A stretch of DNA of 52,736 nt from Bacteroidales bacterium (GCA_016937255.1 JAFGWG010000109.1:1-52736); one strand, 5' to 3'. Positions 32,716-42,896 are shown, counted from the stretch's first letter. Notes: generated from the sequence alone by a model not told the origin. Numbers and translations are program-made.

Positions 32716-34398
32716 ATGCAAATACCGTTAAGCCAATTTGAACAGATTATAGACGAAACCATACGCAAAAGAGGTTTATCTTATTTTAAAGGTGGTGCAA
32801 TTATTGATTTTTCTGAAGTTTCAACTGGAGAGTATGAAGCCATTGTTTCCGGAACGAAAGAATATACCGTTCAATTAGAAATTAAAAATAACACCATAAT
32901 AGAATACAATTGTGATTGCCCTTACAACATGGGCCCAGTTTGTAAACACGTAGTTGCCGTAATTTTTCATTTGCAACAAGATGAATTGGAGTTTAATCAG
33001 CCCAATTCTACAATTCCTAAAAAGAAAAAAACAAAATCCGTTTCGCAGCACGTAAAAGAACTACTAAATGCAATATCGCATAAAGAACTGATTGATTTTG
33101 TGCAAGAAAACAGTATAAAAGATAAGAAATTTAGGAATTACTTTTTAGCATCGTTTGGTCATTTAAGTCAAAATCAGTCAAAGGAATTTTATCAAAAACA
33201 AATTCATTCCATTTTACAATCAGCCGCAGGAAGAGACGGCTGGATTGGTTGGAATGATATGAAATATGTTGTAAACACAACCGAACCATTTTTAGAAAAC
33301 GCTGAAAAATATTTAGCTAGCAATAATTTTGAAAATGTATTTTTCATAAGTACTGCTTTACTGGAAGAAATAACAGAAGCTTTTCAATATGGAGATGACA
33401 GTAATGGTGATTTAGGCTATTTTATAGATTCATCCATGGAGTTACTTTCAAAATTAGCTCAGGAGAAACTTCCTGAATCCTTGAAAAAGGAGGTGTTTGA
33501 CTATTGCATTGTTTCTTTTAACCAAAAGCTATTTCAAGGGTGGGATTGGCACTTAGGAATGCTTCATATTGCTTGCCAATTAATTGAAAACGAAAGTGAC
33601 GCAGACATAATATTGAGCTGTTTGGGCACTGTTAGCGGAGAATATGAACGAGAGCGAGCCCAATCCTTTAAACTGGATTTATTGAGAAAGTTTAAAAGTG
33701 AAAAAGAAGTAGAAAAGTATATCAATAAGCACATTTCAAATCCATCAATCAGAACAAAAGAAATTGAAAAAGCTTTTAATAATAAAGACTTCGAAAGAGT
33801 AATAAGTCTTTCAAAAGACGGAATTAAATGTGATGAAAAAGATAAACCAGGATTGGCAAAAGGTTGGTACGATTGGTTATTAAAAATTGCTTTAATTCAA
33901 AATGATACAATTAAAGTAATTGAATATGCACGATTCCGGTTAATTAATAATTTTGGTGGGACGCAAGATTATTATCAAATATTAAAGGACACTATTGAGA
34001 ATGAAAATTGGCATCCATTTTTAGAAGAAATAATAAAAGAAATTACTCCTAAAAATGGATGGACTTACATTGAATTAATTCGGGAAATTTATATAAAAGA
34101 AGAATGGTGGGATAGACTGTTTCTTATGCTCAAACAAAATATTTCTCTGGAGAATATTCAGCAGAATGAACAGTATTTAGCAAAAGATTATTCTTCGGAG
34201 TTAATTGAACTCTATAGTGAAAGAATTACAAATTACGTTGAAAAATATATTGGACGAAATCATTACCAAACTGCTTGCAGGTTTTTACATAGAATGAAAA
34301 AGCTGGGAGGCAATGAACAAGTAAATGAGTTAATAGAATTATTTAAGAAACAGTATCCACAACGTAAAGCATTAATGGACGAATTGACCCGAGTATAA
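32716..34398 (+). CDS. SWIM zinc-finger protein
   Basis: 560 residues. The SWIM domain is near the N-terminus, at about residues 50-90: CDCPYNMGPVCKHVVAVIF, the CxCx(n)CxH zinc-binding pattern. The remaining ~450 residues are helical, repeat-like, and resemble the long C-terminal extensions of SWIM proteins that bind nucleic acid or partners; no catalytic domain is seen. The SWIM protein is the last gene of the island, with only 3 bp from the preceding gene. A link with the Res/Mod remnants is inferred from co-orientation and packing. Confidence 0.85.
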   Translation: MQIPLSQFEQIIDETIRKRGLSYFKGGAIIDFSEVSTGEYEAIVSGTKEYTVQLEIKNNTIIEYNCDCPYNMGPVCKHVVAVIFHLQQDELEFNQPNSTIPKKKKTKSVSQHVKELLNAISHKELIDFVQENSIKDKKFRNYFLASFGHLSQNQSKEFYQKQIHSILQSAAGRDGWIGWNDMKYVVNTTEPFLENAEKYLASNNFENVFFISTALLEEITEAFQYGDDSNGDLGYFIDSSMELLSKLAQEKLPESLKKEVFDYCIVSFNQKLFQGWDWHLGMLHIACQLIENESDADIILSCLGTVSGEYERERAQSFKLDLLRKFKSEKEVEKYINKHISNPSIRTKEIEKAFNNKDFERVISLSKDGIKCDEKDKPGLAKGWYDWLLKIALIQNDTIKVIEYARFRLINNFGGTQDYYQILKDTIENENWHPFLEEIIKEITPKNGWTYIELIREIYIKEEWWDRLFLMLKQNISLENIQQNEQYLAKDYSSELIELYSERITNYVEKYIGRNHYQTACRFLHRMKKLGGNEQVNELIELFKKQYPQRKALMDELTRV

Positions 34399-34552
34399 TG
34401 CACCTATTTTAAATTTTAATTTCATATAATGTAGATTTATAATGATTAATGAGGCTAATTTAGTGAAATATTTGGATAAATTGGAGGTTTGTGGGTGAAA
34501 ATTTAAATTTCTAAAGTAGATAACACTCGTCTTCACATTTCAAAAAAAATCA

Positions 34553-34560
34553 TACCTTTG
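34553..34560 (+). promoter_or_regulatory. -7 element upstream of glyA
   Basis: TACCTTTG fits TAnnTTTG, 17 nt before the ATG at 34578. The expected -33 region has no TTG. No riboswitch-like structure was recognised in the 179-bp gap. Confidence 0.4.
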
Positions 34561-34577
34561 AAAGAAAAATTTCGGAT

Positions 34578-35858
34578 ATGAAACAGGATACAAAGGTTTT
34601 TGATTTAATTGAACAGGAAAAAATGCGTCAGATGCATGGTGTAGAGCTTATTGCTTCTGAGAATTTTGTCAGTGAGCAGGTTCTTCAGGCCATGGGCAGT
34701 GTTTTAACCAATAAATATGCTGAAGGATACCCCGGAAAGCGCTATTATGGCGGTTGCCAGATTGTTGACCAAACCGAACAGCTTGCTATTGATCGCGCTT
34801 GCGAACTTTTTGGTGCCGAATTTGCCAATGTGCAGCCTCATAGTGGAGCACAAGCGAATGCAGCAGTATTTTTTGCATGTCTTCAGCCCGGCGATACCTT
34901 TATGGGCCTCGATTTGGCACATGGCGGACACCTTTCACACGGATCGCCTGTAAACTTGAGTGGTATTCTCTATAATCCGGTGGCTTATCATGTAAAAGAA
35001 GAAACCGGAATGATTGATTACGACGAAATGGAAGAACTCGCCATGCAGCACAAGCCAAAGCTTATTGTTGCGGGAGCATCAGCTTATAGTCGCGATTGGG
35101 ATTTTGCCCGTATGCGTGCCATTGCTGATAAATGCGGCGCTCTTCTTATGGCCGATATTGCGCATCCCGCAGGACTTATTGCTGCAAAATTGCTTAACGA
35201 TCCTGTAGAGCATTGTCATATTATCACAACAACGACACATAAAACCCTTCGTGGACCTCGTGGTGGACTTATTCTCATTGGAAAAGATTTCGATAATCCT
35301 TGGGGGCAAACTACTCCAAAAGGTGAGATTAAGAAAATGTCTGCTGTGATTAACTCAGCGGTATTTCCAGGTCAACAAGGCGGACCACTTGAGCATGTTA
35401 TTGCTGCTAAGGCTGTTGCTTTTGGTGAAGCACTCGATCCTTCATACAAAGAGTATATGGTGCAAACACAGAAGAATGCTGCTGCTATGGCAACTGCATT
35501 TGTTGAAAAAGGATATAAAGTAATTAGCGATGGAACAGATAATCACTTGATGTTGATTGATTTGCGCCCGAAATTTCCTGAGCTGACCGGTAGAAAAGCC
35601 GAAAACACATTGGTACTTGCCGATATTACCATCAATAAAAATATGGTTCCATTCGATACCCGCAGTCCGTTTCAGGCTTCCGGAATTCGTGTGGGAACTC
35701 CAGCCATCACCACTCGTGGTTTGAAAGAAAATCAAATGGCAAAGTTGGTAGATTGGATTGATCAGGTATTATCAGATCCTGACAATGAAGCTGTTATTCA
35801 GAAAGTGAGGTCGGAAGTAAATGCCTTCATGAAGGATTTTCCGCTCTTCGCATGGTAA
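34578..35858 (+). CDS. glyA: serine hydroxymethyltransferase
   Basis: PLP enzyme interconverting serine and glycine with tetrahydrofolate, feeding one-carbon metabolism. Signatures: [21 protein letters not shown] (shown by its core IASENFVS), [31 protein letters not shown] and the PLP lysine in [13 protein letters not shown] (about residue 220). [11 protein letters not shown] and [12 protein letters not shown] complete it. 426 residues, the usual length. It is followed by its own terminator. Confidence 0.97.
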   Translation: MKQDTKVFDLIEQEKMRQMHGVELIASENFVSEQVLQAMGSVLTNKYAEGYPGKRYYGGCQIVDQTEQLAIDRACELFGAEFANVQPHSGAQANAAVFFACLQPGDTFMGLDLAHGGHLSHGSPVNLSGILYNPVAYHVKEETGMIDYDEMEELAMQHKPKLIVAGASAYSRDWDFARMRAIADKCGALLMADIAHPAGLIAAKLLNDPVEHCHIITTTTHKTLRGPRGGLILIGKDFDNPWGQTTPKGEIKKMSAVINSAVFPGQQGGPLEHVIAAKAVAFGEALDPSYKEYMVQTQKNAAAMATAFVEKGYKVISDGTDNHLMLIDLRPKFPELTGRKAENTLVLADITINKNMVPFDTRSPFQASGIRVGTPAITTRGLKENQMAKLVDWIDQVLSDPDNEAVIQKVRSEVNAFMKDFPLFAW

Positions 35859-35868
35859 ATATTTATCG

Positions 35869-35898
35869 AGGAGCGCTTTTGGGTGCTCCTTTTTTTTA
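35869..35898 (+). terminator. rho-independent terminator of glyA
   Basis: AGGAGCG and TGCTCCT arms around a short loop, then eight or more T. It lies 11 bp after the glyA stop and before the polyphosphate operon. Confidence 0.8.
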
Positions 35899-35916
35899 AT
35901 TCTATAATTTTTGTAC

Positions 35917-36420
35917 ATGAAAAATAAGCGATTGCTGATAATGCGACATGCCAAATCATCGTGGGATCAATTGGCTCTGGATGATTTTCAAAGACCGTTA
36001 TTGCCAAAGGGAGAGAGTAGAACAAATCTGGTTTCAGATGCGTTGAAAGAGAAGAAGTTAATTCCCGATCAAATCATTTGCAGTCCTGCAGTTAGAGCTT
36101 TGACTACAGCTAAACTTGTGATGAAGAATCTTGAGATAAAAGAAGATAAGCTTATCACAGAGCAGAATCTTTATTTTAGAGGTGAAGAAGATTATTTTAA
36201 TACTGTTTTTGCATGTCCAAATGAAATAGAAACACTTATGATTGTTGGTCATAACCCAATGATTACTTCTTTTAGTAATTTTTTCCTGACCGAAAAGATT
36301 GAAAACCTGCCTACCAGTGGTATTATTGGGTTGGAATTTGAATGTGAAAAATGGGAAGATATTGCCGCTAGTTCTTGTAATAATATTGCCAGATTATTTC
36401 CGAAAAAAATGAAATCATGA
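35917..36420 (+). CDS. sixA: histidine phosphatase family protein (SixA-like)
   Basis: 167 residues with the catalytic RHAKS motif in LIMRHAKSSWD (about 8-18) and a second His in IVGHNPM (about 109-115), both typical of the branch-1 histidine phosphatases. In E. coli SixA dephosphorylates a phosphohistidine. Here its partner is unknown, but its position directly before ppk1 and ppx points to phosphate or polyphosphate metabolism. The ATG at 35917 was chosen over TTG 35911. Its stop overlaps the ppk1 ATG as ATGA. Confidence 0.88.
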   Translation: MKNKRLLIMRHAKSSWDQLALDDFQRPLLPKGESRTNLVSDALKEKKLIPDQIICSPAVRALTTAKLVMKNLEIKEDKLITEQNLYFRGEEDYFNTVFACPNEIETLMIVGHNPMITSFSNFFLTEKIENLPTSGIIGLEFECEKWEDIAASSCNNIARLFPKKMKS

Positions 36421-38489
36421 AGCGAAAACCCAAAATTGATAAAAGTTTGTATGTAAATAGGGAAATCAGCTGGCTCGACTTCAATGAGCGCGTACTTCAG
36501 GAAGCTGCTGATCCTAAAAAGCCATTACTTGAGAGGGTTAAGTTTTTGGGGATATTTTCCAATAATCAGGATGAGTTTTTTCGTGTTCGTGTTGCTACAT
36601 TAAAAAGAGTGATAAAGTATAAGACTCTGTCGAAGAGGGCTTTTGATCGACCCGAGGATCCCAAAAAGATTTTGGACGAGATCAGTAAACGCATTATTGA
36701 ACAACAGGCACGTTTACATGATATTTTTGAGGGAATTAAAAAAGAACTTCGAAAAGAGAATATTTATTTAATCAATGAAAAGGAATTGCGCTATAAGATT
36801 CATAAAGAACATGTAGTGAAATATTTTCGACAGAAATTACGCCCTAATATTTTTCCCATTATGATGAAAAATTATAATGTGGATTGCGATTTGAGAGATA
36901 AGTCGATTTATCTGGCTATTGAAATGAAGATTGAAGAACAGTCTCAGCAGATTGATTATTCATTGATTGAAATTCCTACTGAAAGTTTGTCTAGATTTTT
37001 GGTTCTCCCGGAGTATGATGGCAAAAATTATGTCATGTTTATCGACGATGTAATCCGTTATAACCTTCATGAAATATATGCTTCTCTGCATTATAATCAT
37101 TTCAGGGCATATACTATGAAATTTACCCGCGATGCAGAACTCGATATTGATAATGATATTTCTAAAAGTTTTCTGGAGCAAATGGCCGATAGCCTTAAGC
37201 AGCGAAAAAGCGGAAATCCGGTTCGCTATGTGGTTGATCGGGAAATTCCAGAAGATATGTTTCGCTATGTAAGTAAGAAAATTGGAATTACGGCTCACGA
37301 TACTGTGGTTATGGGTGGTCGATATCATAATTTCAAAGATTTGATGGGCTTTCCTACTTTTGGGAAAAGTAACCTTGAATTTGATCCAATGCCCCCAATT
37401 GTTCATCAGAGATTGAATAATTGTGAAAGTATTTTCGATGAACTCAAGGCAAAGGATGTAATGCTGAATTTCCCTTACCAGTCTTTTCAGTATGTGATCG
37501 ATTTTCTTCGTGAAGCATCTATTGATCCGCAGGTGCGATCTATTAAAATGACAATATATCGAATAGGTGGAGCGTCAAATATTATGAATGCATTAATTGG
37601 TGCTGCCAGAAACGGAAAAAAAGTTACGGTTTTTATGGAATTGCAGGCTCGTTTTGATGAGCAGAATAATATTAAGTGGTCAACCAAACTTCAAGATGAA
37701 GGTGTGCGTGTTATTCAGAGTATTCCAGGTTTAAAAGTTCATGCCAAGCTTATTCTGATTCGTAGGAAAGAAGGTCGTCGCGATGTGTATTATACCAATA
37801 TTGGCACCGGAAATTTTAATGAAAATACGGCTGCCGTTTATGGTGACACGAGTATTATGACTTCCGACCAGCGTATTGGACGTGAGGTTTACAAGGTTTT
37901 TGAAATGTTTGAAGCCAGTTACAGAAATTTCATTTTCTCTCATTTGGTAGTTTCACCAATGGGAATGCGCAATTTCATTAATCGGACATTGAATAATTTG
38001 ATTGTTGCTGCTCGCGAAGGCAAAGAAGCTCATGCCATTATTAAACTTAATAATATTGTAGATACTCAGGTTATTGAAAAATTGTATCAAGCAGCCAAAG
38101 AGGGCGTAAAAATTGATATAATTGCACGCGGAATGTGTGTGCTTCAGCCCATAAACAATAATATTCGCATTGTGAGTATTGTGGGGCGCTTTTTGGAGCA
38201 TTCTCGTATTCTCTATTTTAATATTGCCGGGCAAGAGTCCGTGTATATTACTTCTGCTGATTGGATGATTCGTAACCTTGATCATAGAATTGAAGTTATG
38301 AGCCCGGTATATGATAAAGATGCTGCAGATTTATTGAAAAACATGTTGGAAACTCAGCTGAAAGACAATGTGAAGGCTAGATACGTAAATGGTGATAGAA
38401 ATAATACTTATTACACTAAAGGCAAGATCAAAATCTCATCTCAAATGGAGTTTTATAAATTCCTTGGTGAAGCAAAGCTGAAAGTATGA
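36417..38489 (+). CDS. ppk1: polyphosphate kinase 1
   Basis: Makes polyphosphate from ATP. Starts with the family's YVNREISWLDFNERVLQEA and FSNNQDEFFRVRV. The two essential histidines are in LKVHAKLILI (about residue 439) and LEHSRILYF (about 594), matching E. coli positions 435 and 592. 690 residues, full length. Middle of a three-gene operon with ATGA overlaps on both sides (36417 and 38486). Confidence 0.97.
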   Translation: MKRKPKIDKSLYVNREISWLDFNERVLQEAADPKKPLLERVKFLGIFSNNQDEFFRVRVATLKRVIKYKTLSKRAFDRPEDPKKILDEISKRIIEQQARLHDIFEGIKKELRKENIYLINEKELRYKIHKEHVVKYFRQKLRPNIFPIMMKNYNVDCDLRDKSIYLAIEMKIEEQSQQIDYSLIEIPTESLSRFLVLPEYDGKNYVMFIDDVIRYNLHEIYASLHYNHFRAYTMKFTRDAELDIDNDISKSFLEQMADSLKQRKSGNPVRYVVDREIPEDMFRYVSKKIGITAHDTVVMGGRYHNFKDLMGFPTFGKSNLEFDPMPPIVHQRLNNCESIFDELKAKDVMLNFPYQSFQYVIDFLREASIDPQVRSIKMTIYRIGGASNIMNALIGAARNGKKVTVFMELQARFDEQNNIKWSTKLQDEGVRVIQSIPGLKVHAKLILIRRKEGRRDVYYTNIGTGNFNENTAAVYGDTSIMTSDQRIGREVYKVFEMFEASYRNFIFSHLVVSPMGMRNFINRTLNNLIVAAREGKEAHAIIKLNNIVDTQVIEKLYQAAKEGVKIDIIARGMCVLQPINNNIRIVSIVGRFLEHSRILYFNIAGQESVYITSADWMIRNLDHRIEVMSPVYDKDAADLLKNMLETQLKDNVKARYVNGDRNNTYYTKGKIKISSQMEFYKFLGEAKLKV

Positions 38490-39361
38490 TTTTTGCCGCT
38501 ATAGATATTGGTTCAAATGCAGTGCGCTTATTAGTAGCTAACGTGTTGGATAAAAACGGAAAGCCGTGGGTGCATAAGCAAACTATGGTTCGGGCTCCGG
38601 TTCGTTTGGGTGAGGATGTGTATGAAAACAATCGTATCAGCGAAATTAAGAAAGCAAAATTACTGAAAGCCATAGAAGCGTATAAACACATCATTGAATT
38701 GTATGAGCCTGTTGCTGCAAGTGTCTTTGCTACAGCTGCTATGCGTGATGCAGAAAATGGTGCAGAGGTGTTATCGGAAATAAAAAACTGCGTGCCTTGG
38801 CCGGTCGAAATCATTAATGGGGAAGAGGAAGCATCGATTTTACTTGAGATGTTTAGGCATGGAGGTGAAGAATCCGAAATCAAACTGCTTATCGATTTAG
38901 GCGGTGGTAGTACAGAAATGACTATTTTATGCCCTAATGGCGATGTACATCCCAAATCTTTCAAAATTGGAGCGGTGAGAATGCTGCAGGATAAAATTTC
39001 TGAGGAAGAATGGAGTAGACTTCACTGTTTCATTGAGAAATACTTGCCCAAAGGCCGCATTCATTGTATTGGCTCGGGAGGGAATATCAATGCTTTAAAA
39101 AGTCATTTTTCCGATCCACTTGAAAAATATATCAGTGTAAGTCGTATTCGCCTTGCACACGATGCGTTGTCTCCTTTGCCACTTGAAGAAAGAATATCTC
39201 GATATTTGCTTCGCCCCGATCGTGCAGATGTCATTGTTCCGGCAGCTCAGATTTTCTTGAAAATCATGAATAAAGCCGGTGTAGACCGTATTTATGTCCC
39301 CAGAGTTGGTTTACCCGAGGGAATGATTTTGAGAATGTATAGGAATTACCTATCTGATTAA
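38486..39361 (+). CDS. ppx: Ppx/GppA exopolyphosphatase family protein
   Basis: Actin-like ATPase-fold phosphatase acting on polyphosphate or (p)ppGpp. It has AAIDIGSNAVRLLVA (phosphate-1 loop), VFATAAMRDAENG, INGEEEA, LIDLGGGSTEMT (phosphate-2 loop) and CIGSGGNINAL. 291 residues, the short type without the HD domain common in longer Ppx. Its pairing with ppk1 and the translational coupling favour polyphosphate. It overlaps by 12 bp the end of the convergent membrane-protein gene. Confidence 0.93.
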   Translation: MIFAAIDIGSNAVRLLVANVLDKNGKPWVHKQTMVRAPVRLGEDVYENNRISEIKKAKLLKAIEAYKHIIELYEPVAASVFATAAMRDAENGAEVLSEIKNCVPWPVEIINGEEEASILLEMFRHGGEESEIKLLIDLGGGSTEMTILCPNGDVHPKSFKIGAVRMLQDKISEEEWSRLHCFIEKYLPKGRIHCIGSGGNINALKSHFSDPLEKYISVSRIRLAHDALSPLPLEERISRYLLRPDRADVIVPAAQIFLKIMNKAGVDRIYVPRVGLPEGMILRMYRNYLSD

Positions 39362-40009
39362 CCAAGCCAAAAGCGGCACCACAACAACCCATCCGCCCAA
39401 TATTACAGCAATAAGCCATTTATTATTATCTAGGAAATCCATTTTGTAATTGGCTTTGCCATTAATAAGCGATTGGAAGAAACGAATTTCTCTTACGATA
39501 TTGGTCAAAACGGCGGCCAGTAAAAGAATAAATGGTGTTGGATCCTGATGAATAGTATTGAGTTCAAACCACCCCAGAATAAGACTATTGGTAAAATAAT
39601 AGACTGGGTATCCAATAATCAACGCTACTACTATAATAGCTCCGGCCTTCCATTCGCCTTGGTCAATACTGGCCATTTTGTAAATCTGAAAAATGAGCAA
39701 ACCAATAGCAAGACTAGCGAAATTGATGAGCGTTACTTCAATGAAATACGTTTCAAAGTTTCCATTATCGCGCAAAACAATTGATGCCACAACAAGAAAA
39801 ATACTTAGTATTTCCCATATTAATTCGCTCTTACTTCGTTCATTGGCCACAAAACGCGACATGTAAACGGTAGTGAAAAGTAATGCACAAATCCAACCTG
39901 TAGCAGCTAACAATGTAGTTTTCTCTGGCAATAAAATTGCAATGACCAGAAAGGCTGTAAATGGCACAATGCCCTTGTATACAAGCAGAATTCTGTTAAG
40001 TAATTTCAT
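39350..40009 (-). CDS. integral membrane protein, unknown function
   Basis: 219 residues with about six membrane helices (near 10-28, 33-50, 66-80, 90-108, 120-142, 153-172, and 195-215) separated by short loops. No family is recognised. The gene lies 14 bp after the MscS-like gene on the same strand, so it is probably co-transcribed with it. Confidence 0.65.
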   Translation of the reverse strand: MKLLNRILLVYKGIVPFTAFLVIAILLPEKTTLLAATGWICALLFTTVYMSRFVANERSKSELIWEILSIFLVVASIVLRDNGNFETYFIEVTLINFASLAIGLLIFQIYKMASIDQGEWKAGAIIVVALIIGYPVYYFTNSLILGWFELNTIHQDPTPFILLLAAVLTNIVREIRFFQSLINGKANYKMDFLDNNKWLIAVILGGWVVVVPLLAWLIR

Positions 40010-40023
40010 GGGGTCTAATTACT

Positions 40024-41286
40024 CTATTCCTTCAATGACCTGAAATCCTTTCCACTTGGATTCTGGAATATCGCCAGATCAAAGAATGCAGCAGAAGAAA
40101 TTACGTGGTCGAAAATATCGCCCATAATTGCTTCATATTCAACCCATGCTTTGGTTTTGGTAAAGCAATATAGCTCTAGAGCTACACCATTATCACCCGG
40201 AGGCAATTGGCGAACCATCAATGTGAGTTTGGGCTGAATATCCTTATGATTTTTTAGGTATTCAGTGAGATATGCTCTGAAAATACCAAGATTGGTTTGT
40301 TTGCGCTTGTTTACAATATGTTTTGCGCCCTCAGCTATGCTTTTATTATACTCATCGAGTTCCTTTTGTGTCTTTTCAAGGTACTCTCTAAGGATTTTTA
40401 TAGCCTTAAGCTTCTCAATTTCATCTTCTTCCATGAAACGAACAGAGTCGAGATCAATATTTACAGATCTTTTCAACCGACGCCCATCTGATTCCTGCAT
40501 CCCACGCCAGTTTTGGAAACTGTCTGATATGAGGGCGTAGGTGGGAATAGACACAATAGTATTGTCGAAATTCTTTACTTTAACACTGTTGAGTGAAATT
40601 TCCAGAACGTCTCCATCTGCCTTATATTTGTCCATGGTGATCCAATCGCCGGGGCGAAGAATATCATTTGATGAAAGCTGAACTGAGGCTACAAAGCCAA
40701 GAATAGTGTCTTTGAAAACCAATAAGAGCACAGCGGTCATTGCACCTAAACCTCCAAGTAGATAACCGGGCGATTCATTAATTACAATTGCAATGATGAG
40801 AATTCCACCCACAAAACCACCAAGAATCTTTAATATCTGTAAATATCCTTTTATGGGTTTCGATTTTGCAGCTTCAGTCTTTTGATAGGTATTGTGAAAT
40901 GAATCCAAAAGCGCATAAATAGCCAGTAATATATAGAGGATGAGCAGAATATTGGTGATATCCATAATTATAAGTGCCCATCCAGGATAATTTGGTAAAG
41001 CGATTATTACGAGTTTGTACACAATAATTAACGGTACAATATAGCTTAGTCTTCTTAGGAATTTTGAATCTATAAGTATATCATCATATTTGCTTTTTGT
41101 GCGTTTGATAACACGAATAAAAATTTGCTTTAATACGAATTTAGTCAGGTAAAATGCAACAGCAGCAATAGCCAGTAGAATAATTATGGCTGTAGTTTCA
41201 GTTGCAATACTGACATATCTTTCATTAAATCCAAGTGTATTGTAAATATGAAGAAAGTGTTCTCTGAAAAAAATATCGAAATTCAT
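40024..41286 (-). CDS. MscS-family mechanosensitive ion channel
   Basis: 420 residues. Five membrane helices (about 20-180), then the pore helix and MscS beta domain: GGLGAMTAVLLLVFKDTILGF with the LRPGDWITMD and NFDNTIVSIPTYALISDSFQNW segments. The long C-terminal domain (about 265-420) resembles the YbdG-type small channels rather than E. coli MscS. It probably releases solutes on hypo-osmotic shock. It abuts the peptidase gene with a 1-bp overlap. Confidence 0.9.
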   Translation of the reverse strand: MNFDIFFREHFLHIYNTLGFNERYVSIATETTAIIILLAIAAVAFYLTKFVLKQIFIRVIKRTKSKYDDILIDSKFLRRLSYIVPLIIVYKLVIIALPNYPGWALIIMDITNILLILYILLAIYALLDSFHNTYQKTEAAKSKPIKGYLQILKILGGFVGGILIIAIVINESPGYLLGGLGAMTAVLLLVFKDTILGFVASVQLSSNDILRPGDWITMDKYKADGDVLEISLNSVKVKNFDNTIVSIPTYALISDSFQNWRGMQESDGRRLKRSVNIDLDSVRFMEEDEIEKLKAIKILREYLEKTQKELDEYNKSIAEGAKHIVNKRKQTNLGIFRAYLTEYLKNHKDIQPKLTLMVRQLPPGDNGVALELYCFTKTKAWVEYEAIMGDIFDHVISSAAFFDLAIFQNPSGKDFRSLKE

Positions 41287-42662
41287 TATTTATCCTCCTT
41301 AAACATTGGATCCCACGGTGGGAGCATGATTGCTTTTTGTTTTAGTATATTTAGTGTTTTTTCGGGTACATATTTTTTATTGATAACCAAGCGGAACATG
41401 TAGTTATCAAACCATTCGTCGGTCATGATTAGGTGGCCCTCAAAGCCGGTCATCCCCCATGAATTTTCGAGTAGCCATTTGGTTGGCTCGCCAGACACAT
41501 TCAAGTCAACAGCAACCAATGTCATTCCATGTGAACTTCCACTTTCAAAAGTCTGAATGCGTTGTTTTTTATCCATAGTGAAAGGAATATCGTACAGGCT
41601 CTCGTAATCGTAATTGTCCATATCGAGGGTTCCGCTACCACGCTCATACTGTTTGCCTACATCGCAGCTAAAAAACATGGCTTCGTTTGCTTTGATGCTT
41701 TCTATTGCCATGGCTTTTATTTCATCGGCAGGCAAATTGATGTATTTCCAGTTTACGCCTTCCTCGGTGTTGCGGTCAAATTCAATTTCGTAAAGCTTAT
41801 AATACTCTCGACTGGGATCATCCATAAACATGATATAATCAGAAGTTTCGATGGTGAGAACTTCTTTGTAGAAGCTCAAAGGAGTATATTCTTTAATGTC
41901 ACCGGCTTCTTTGTTTTTATCAATGAAGCGGTAATTGAATGATGTTGGGGGCTCACCAAGATTATATACCAAAATTTTATACACATTAGCTAGCATAGTT
42001 AATTTCATGGCTTGTAGTTCTGCAGGCTTCTTCTTGTTTTTAAAAGCTTCGCGCAATTCCAATGCATATTGACGCAGAAGAGTAGTTAAAGTACGACTCA
42101 GGTAACGGGTGTTATTGCTGCTATTGGTTTCAGGCATAATTTCTGTTGGAACGAGGCCGTATTTATCAACCAGATTTACAAAACCTCCCCAAACACCACC
42201 ATCGCCAATAGCATTTTTAAGTAACCATTCTACACGGCGATCATCCAGTGGGCGATCAGCAGATTCGATTATTCCTTGCAGAAATAAATTGGCTTTTTCA
42301 AGTTGATCGTAGAAAAAGAGATAGTTCTGTGAGAATTCAAAATCGCTAAGATTATATTTTTCAATAACCTGAGGGCGAAATACATTTAAACTGGCAAAAA
42401 GCCAGCAGCGACCTGAGCTTTTCTGATCGGTAATTCCTTTGGTTTTTACACGATAGGTAAAATAATGATCGGGTTTATCCTGATTATTGGCATTTACGGT
42501 CAGATCATTCATGTCATTATTGTGCAAAGCATTAATAATTCCTTGATTTGGATTCGATGCTTCATACTTCTTCTGAATGTTTTGTAAAACCTCGGGACTT
42601 ATGGTCTGAGCCATTAACCCTGAAATACAAAGTAGCATTAAACTGAAAAATAATGTTTTCAT
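41286..42662 (-). CDS. exported C1-family peptidase (aminopeptidase C/bleomycin hydrolase type)
   Basis: 458 residues with signal peptide (to MAQ, about 19). The catalytic Cys is in SSGRCWLFASLN (about 86), His in SSHGMTLVAVD (about 387) and Asn in LLENSWGM (about 410), which is the PepC/BLMH arrangement. Most bacterial PepC enzymes are cytosolic; the signal peptide places this one in the periplasm or beyond, as in several Bacteroidota. First gene of a three-gene minus-strand set with the channel and membrane protein. Confidence 0.9.
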   Translation of the reverse strand: MKTLFFSLMLLCISGLMAQTISPEVLQNIQKKYEASNPNQGIINALHNNDMNDLTVNANNQDKPDHYFTYRVKTKGITDQKSSGRCWLFASLNVFRPQVIEKYNLSDFEFSQNYLFFYDQLEKANLFLQGIIESADRPLDDRRVEWLLKNAIGDGGVWGGFVNLVDKYGLVPTEIMPETNSSNNTRYLSRTLTTLLRQYALELREAFKNKKKPAELQAMKLTMLANVYKILVYNLGEPPTSFNYRFIDKNKEAGDIKEYTPLSFYKEVLTIETSDYIMFMDDPSREYYKLYEIEFDRNTEEGVNWKYINLPADEIKAMAIESIKANEAMFFSCDVGKQYERGSGTLDMDNYDYESLYDIPFTMDKKQRIQTFESGSSHGMTLVAVDLNVSGEPTKWLLENSWGMTGFEGHLIMTDEWFDNYMFRLVINKKYVPEKTLNILKQKAIMLPPWDPMFKEDK

Positions 42663-42896
42663 ATCCTTGATTTTGAATTGCTAAAATAGAGAGAGTATGG
42701 GAGATATGCAAGTTATTTGGGGATATTTTTAATAGCAGCCCTAGGGATCTTTGATTCAGTCATCCTAGTATTGAGTACGATTGCACATTAATAGAATGGG
42801 TGTAGAATAATTTGCTTTAGATCGGGTATATTAAAGGTAGAGTCGAAAATTAATATTCTCTTTATGGCTTCCTTAACTATATGGGTTATCTTTGTA

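Noticed and set aside
28073-34577. Attachment-site direct repeats flanking the island
   Set aside because: The two flanking gaps (28073-28308 and 34399-34577) were compared by eye and no shared repeat long enough to be convincing was found.
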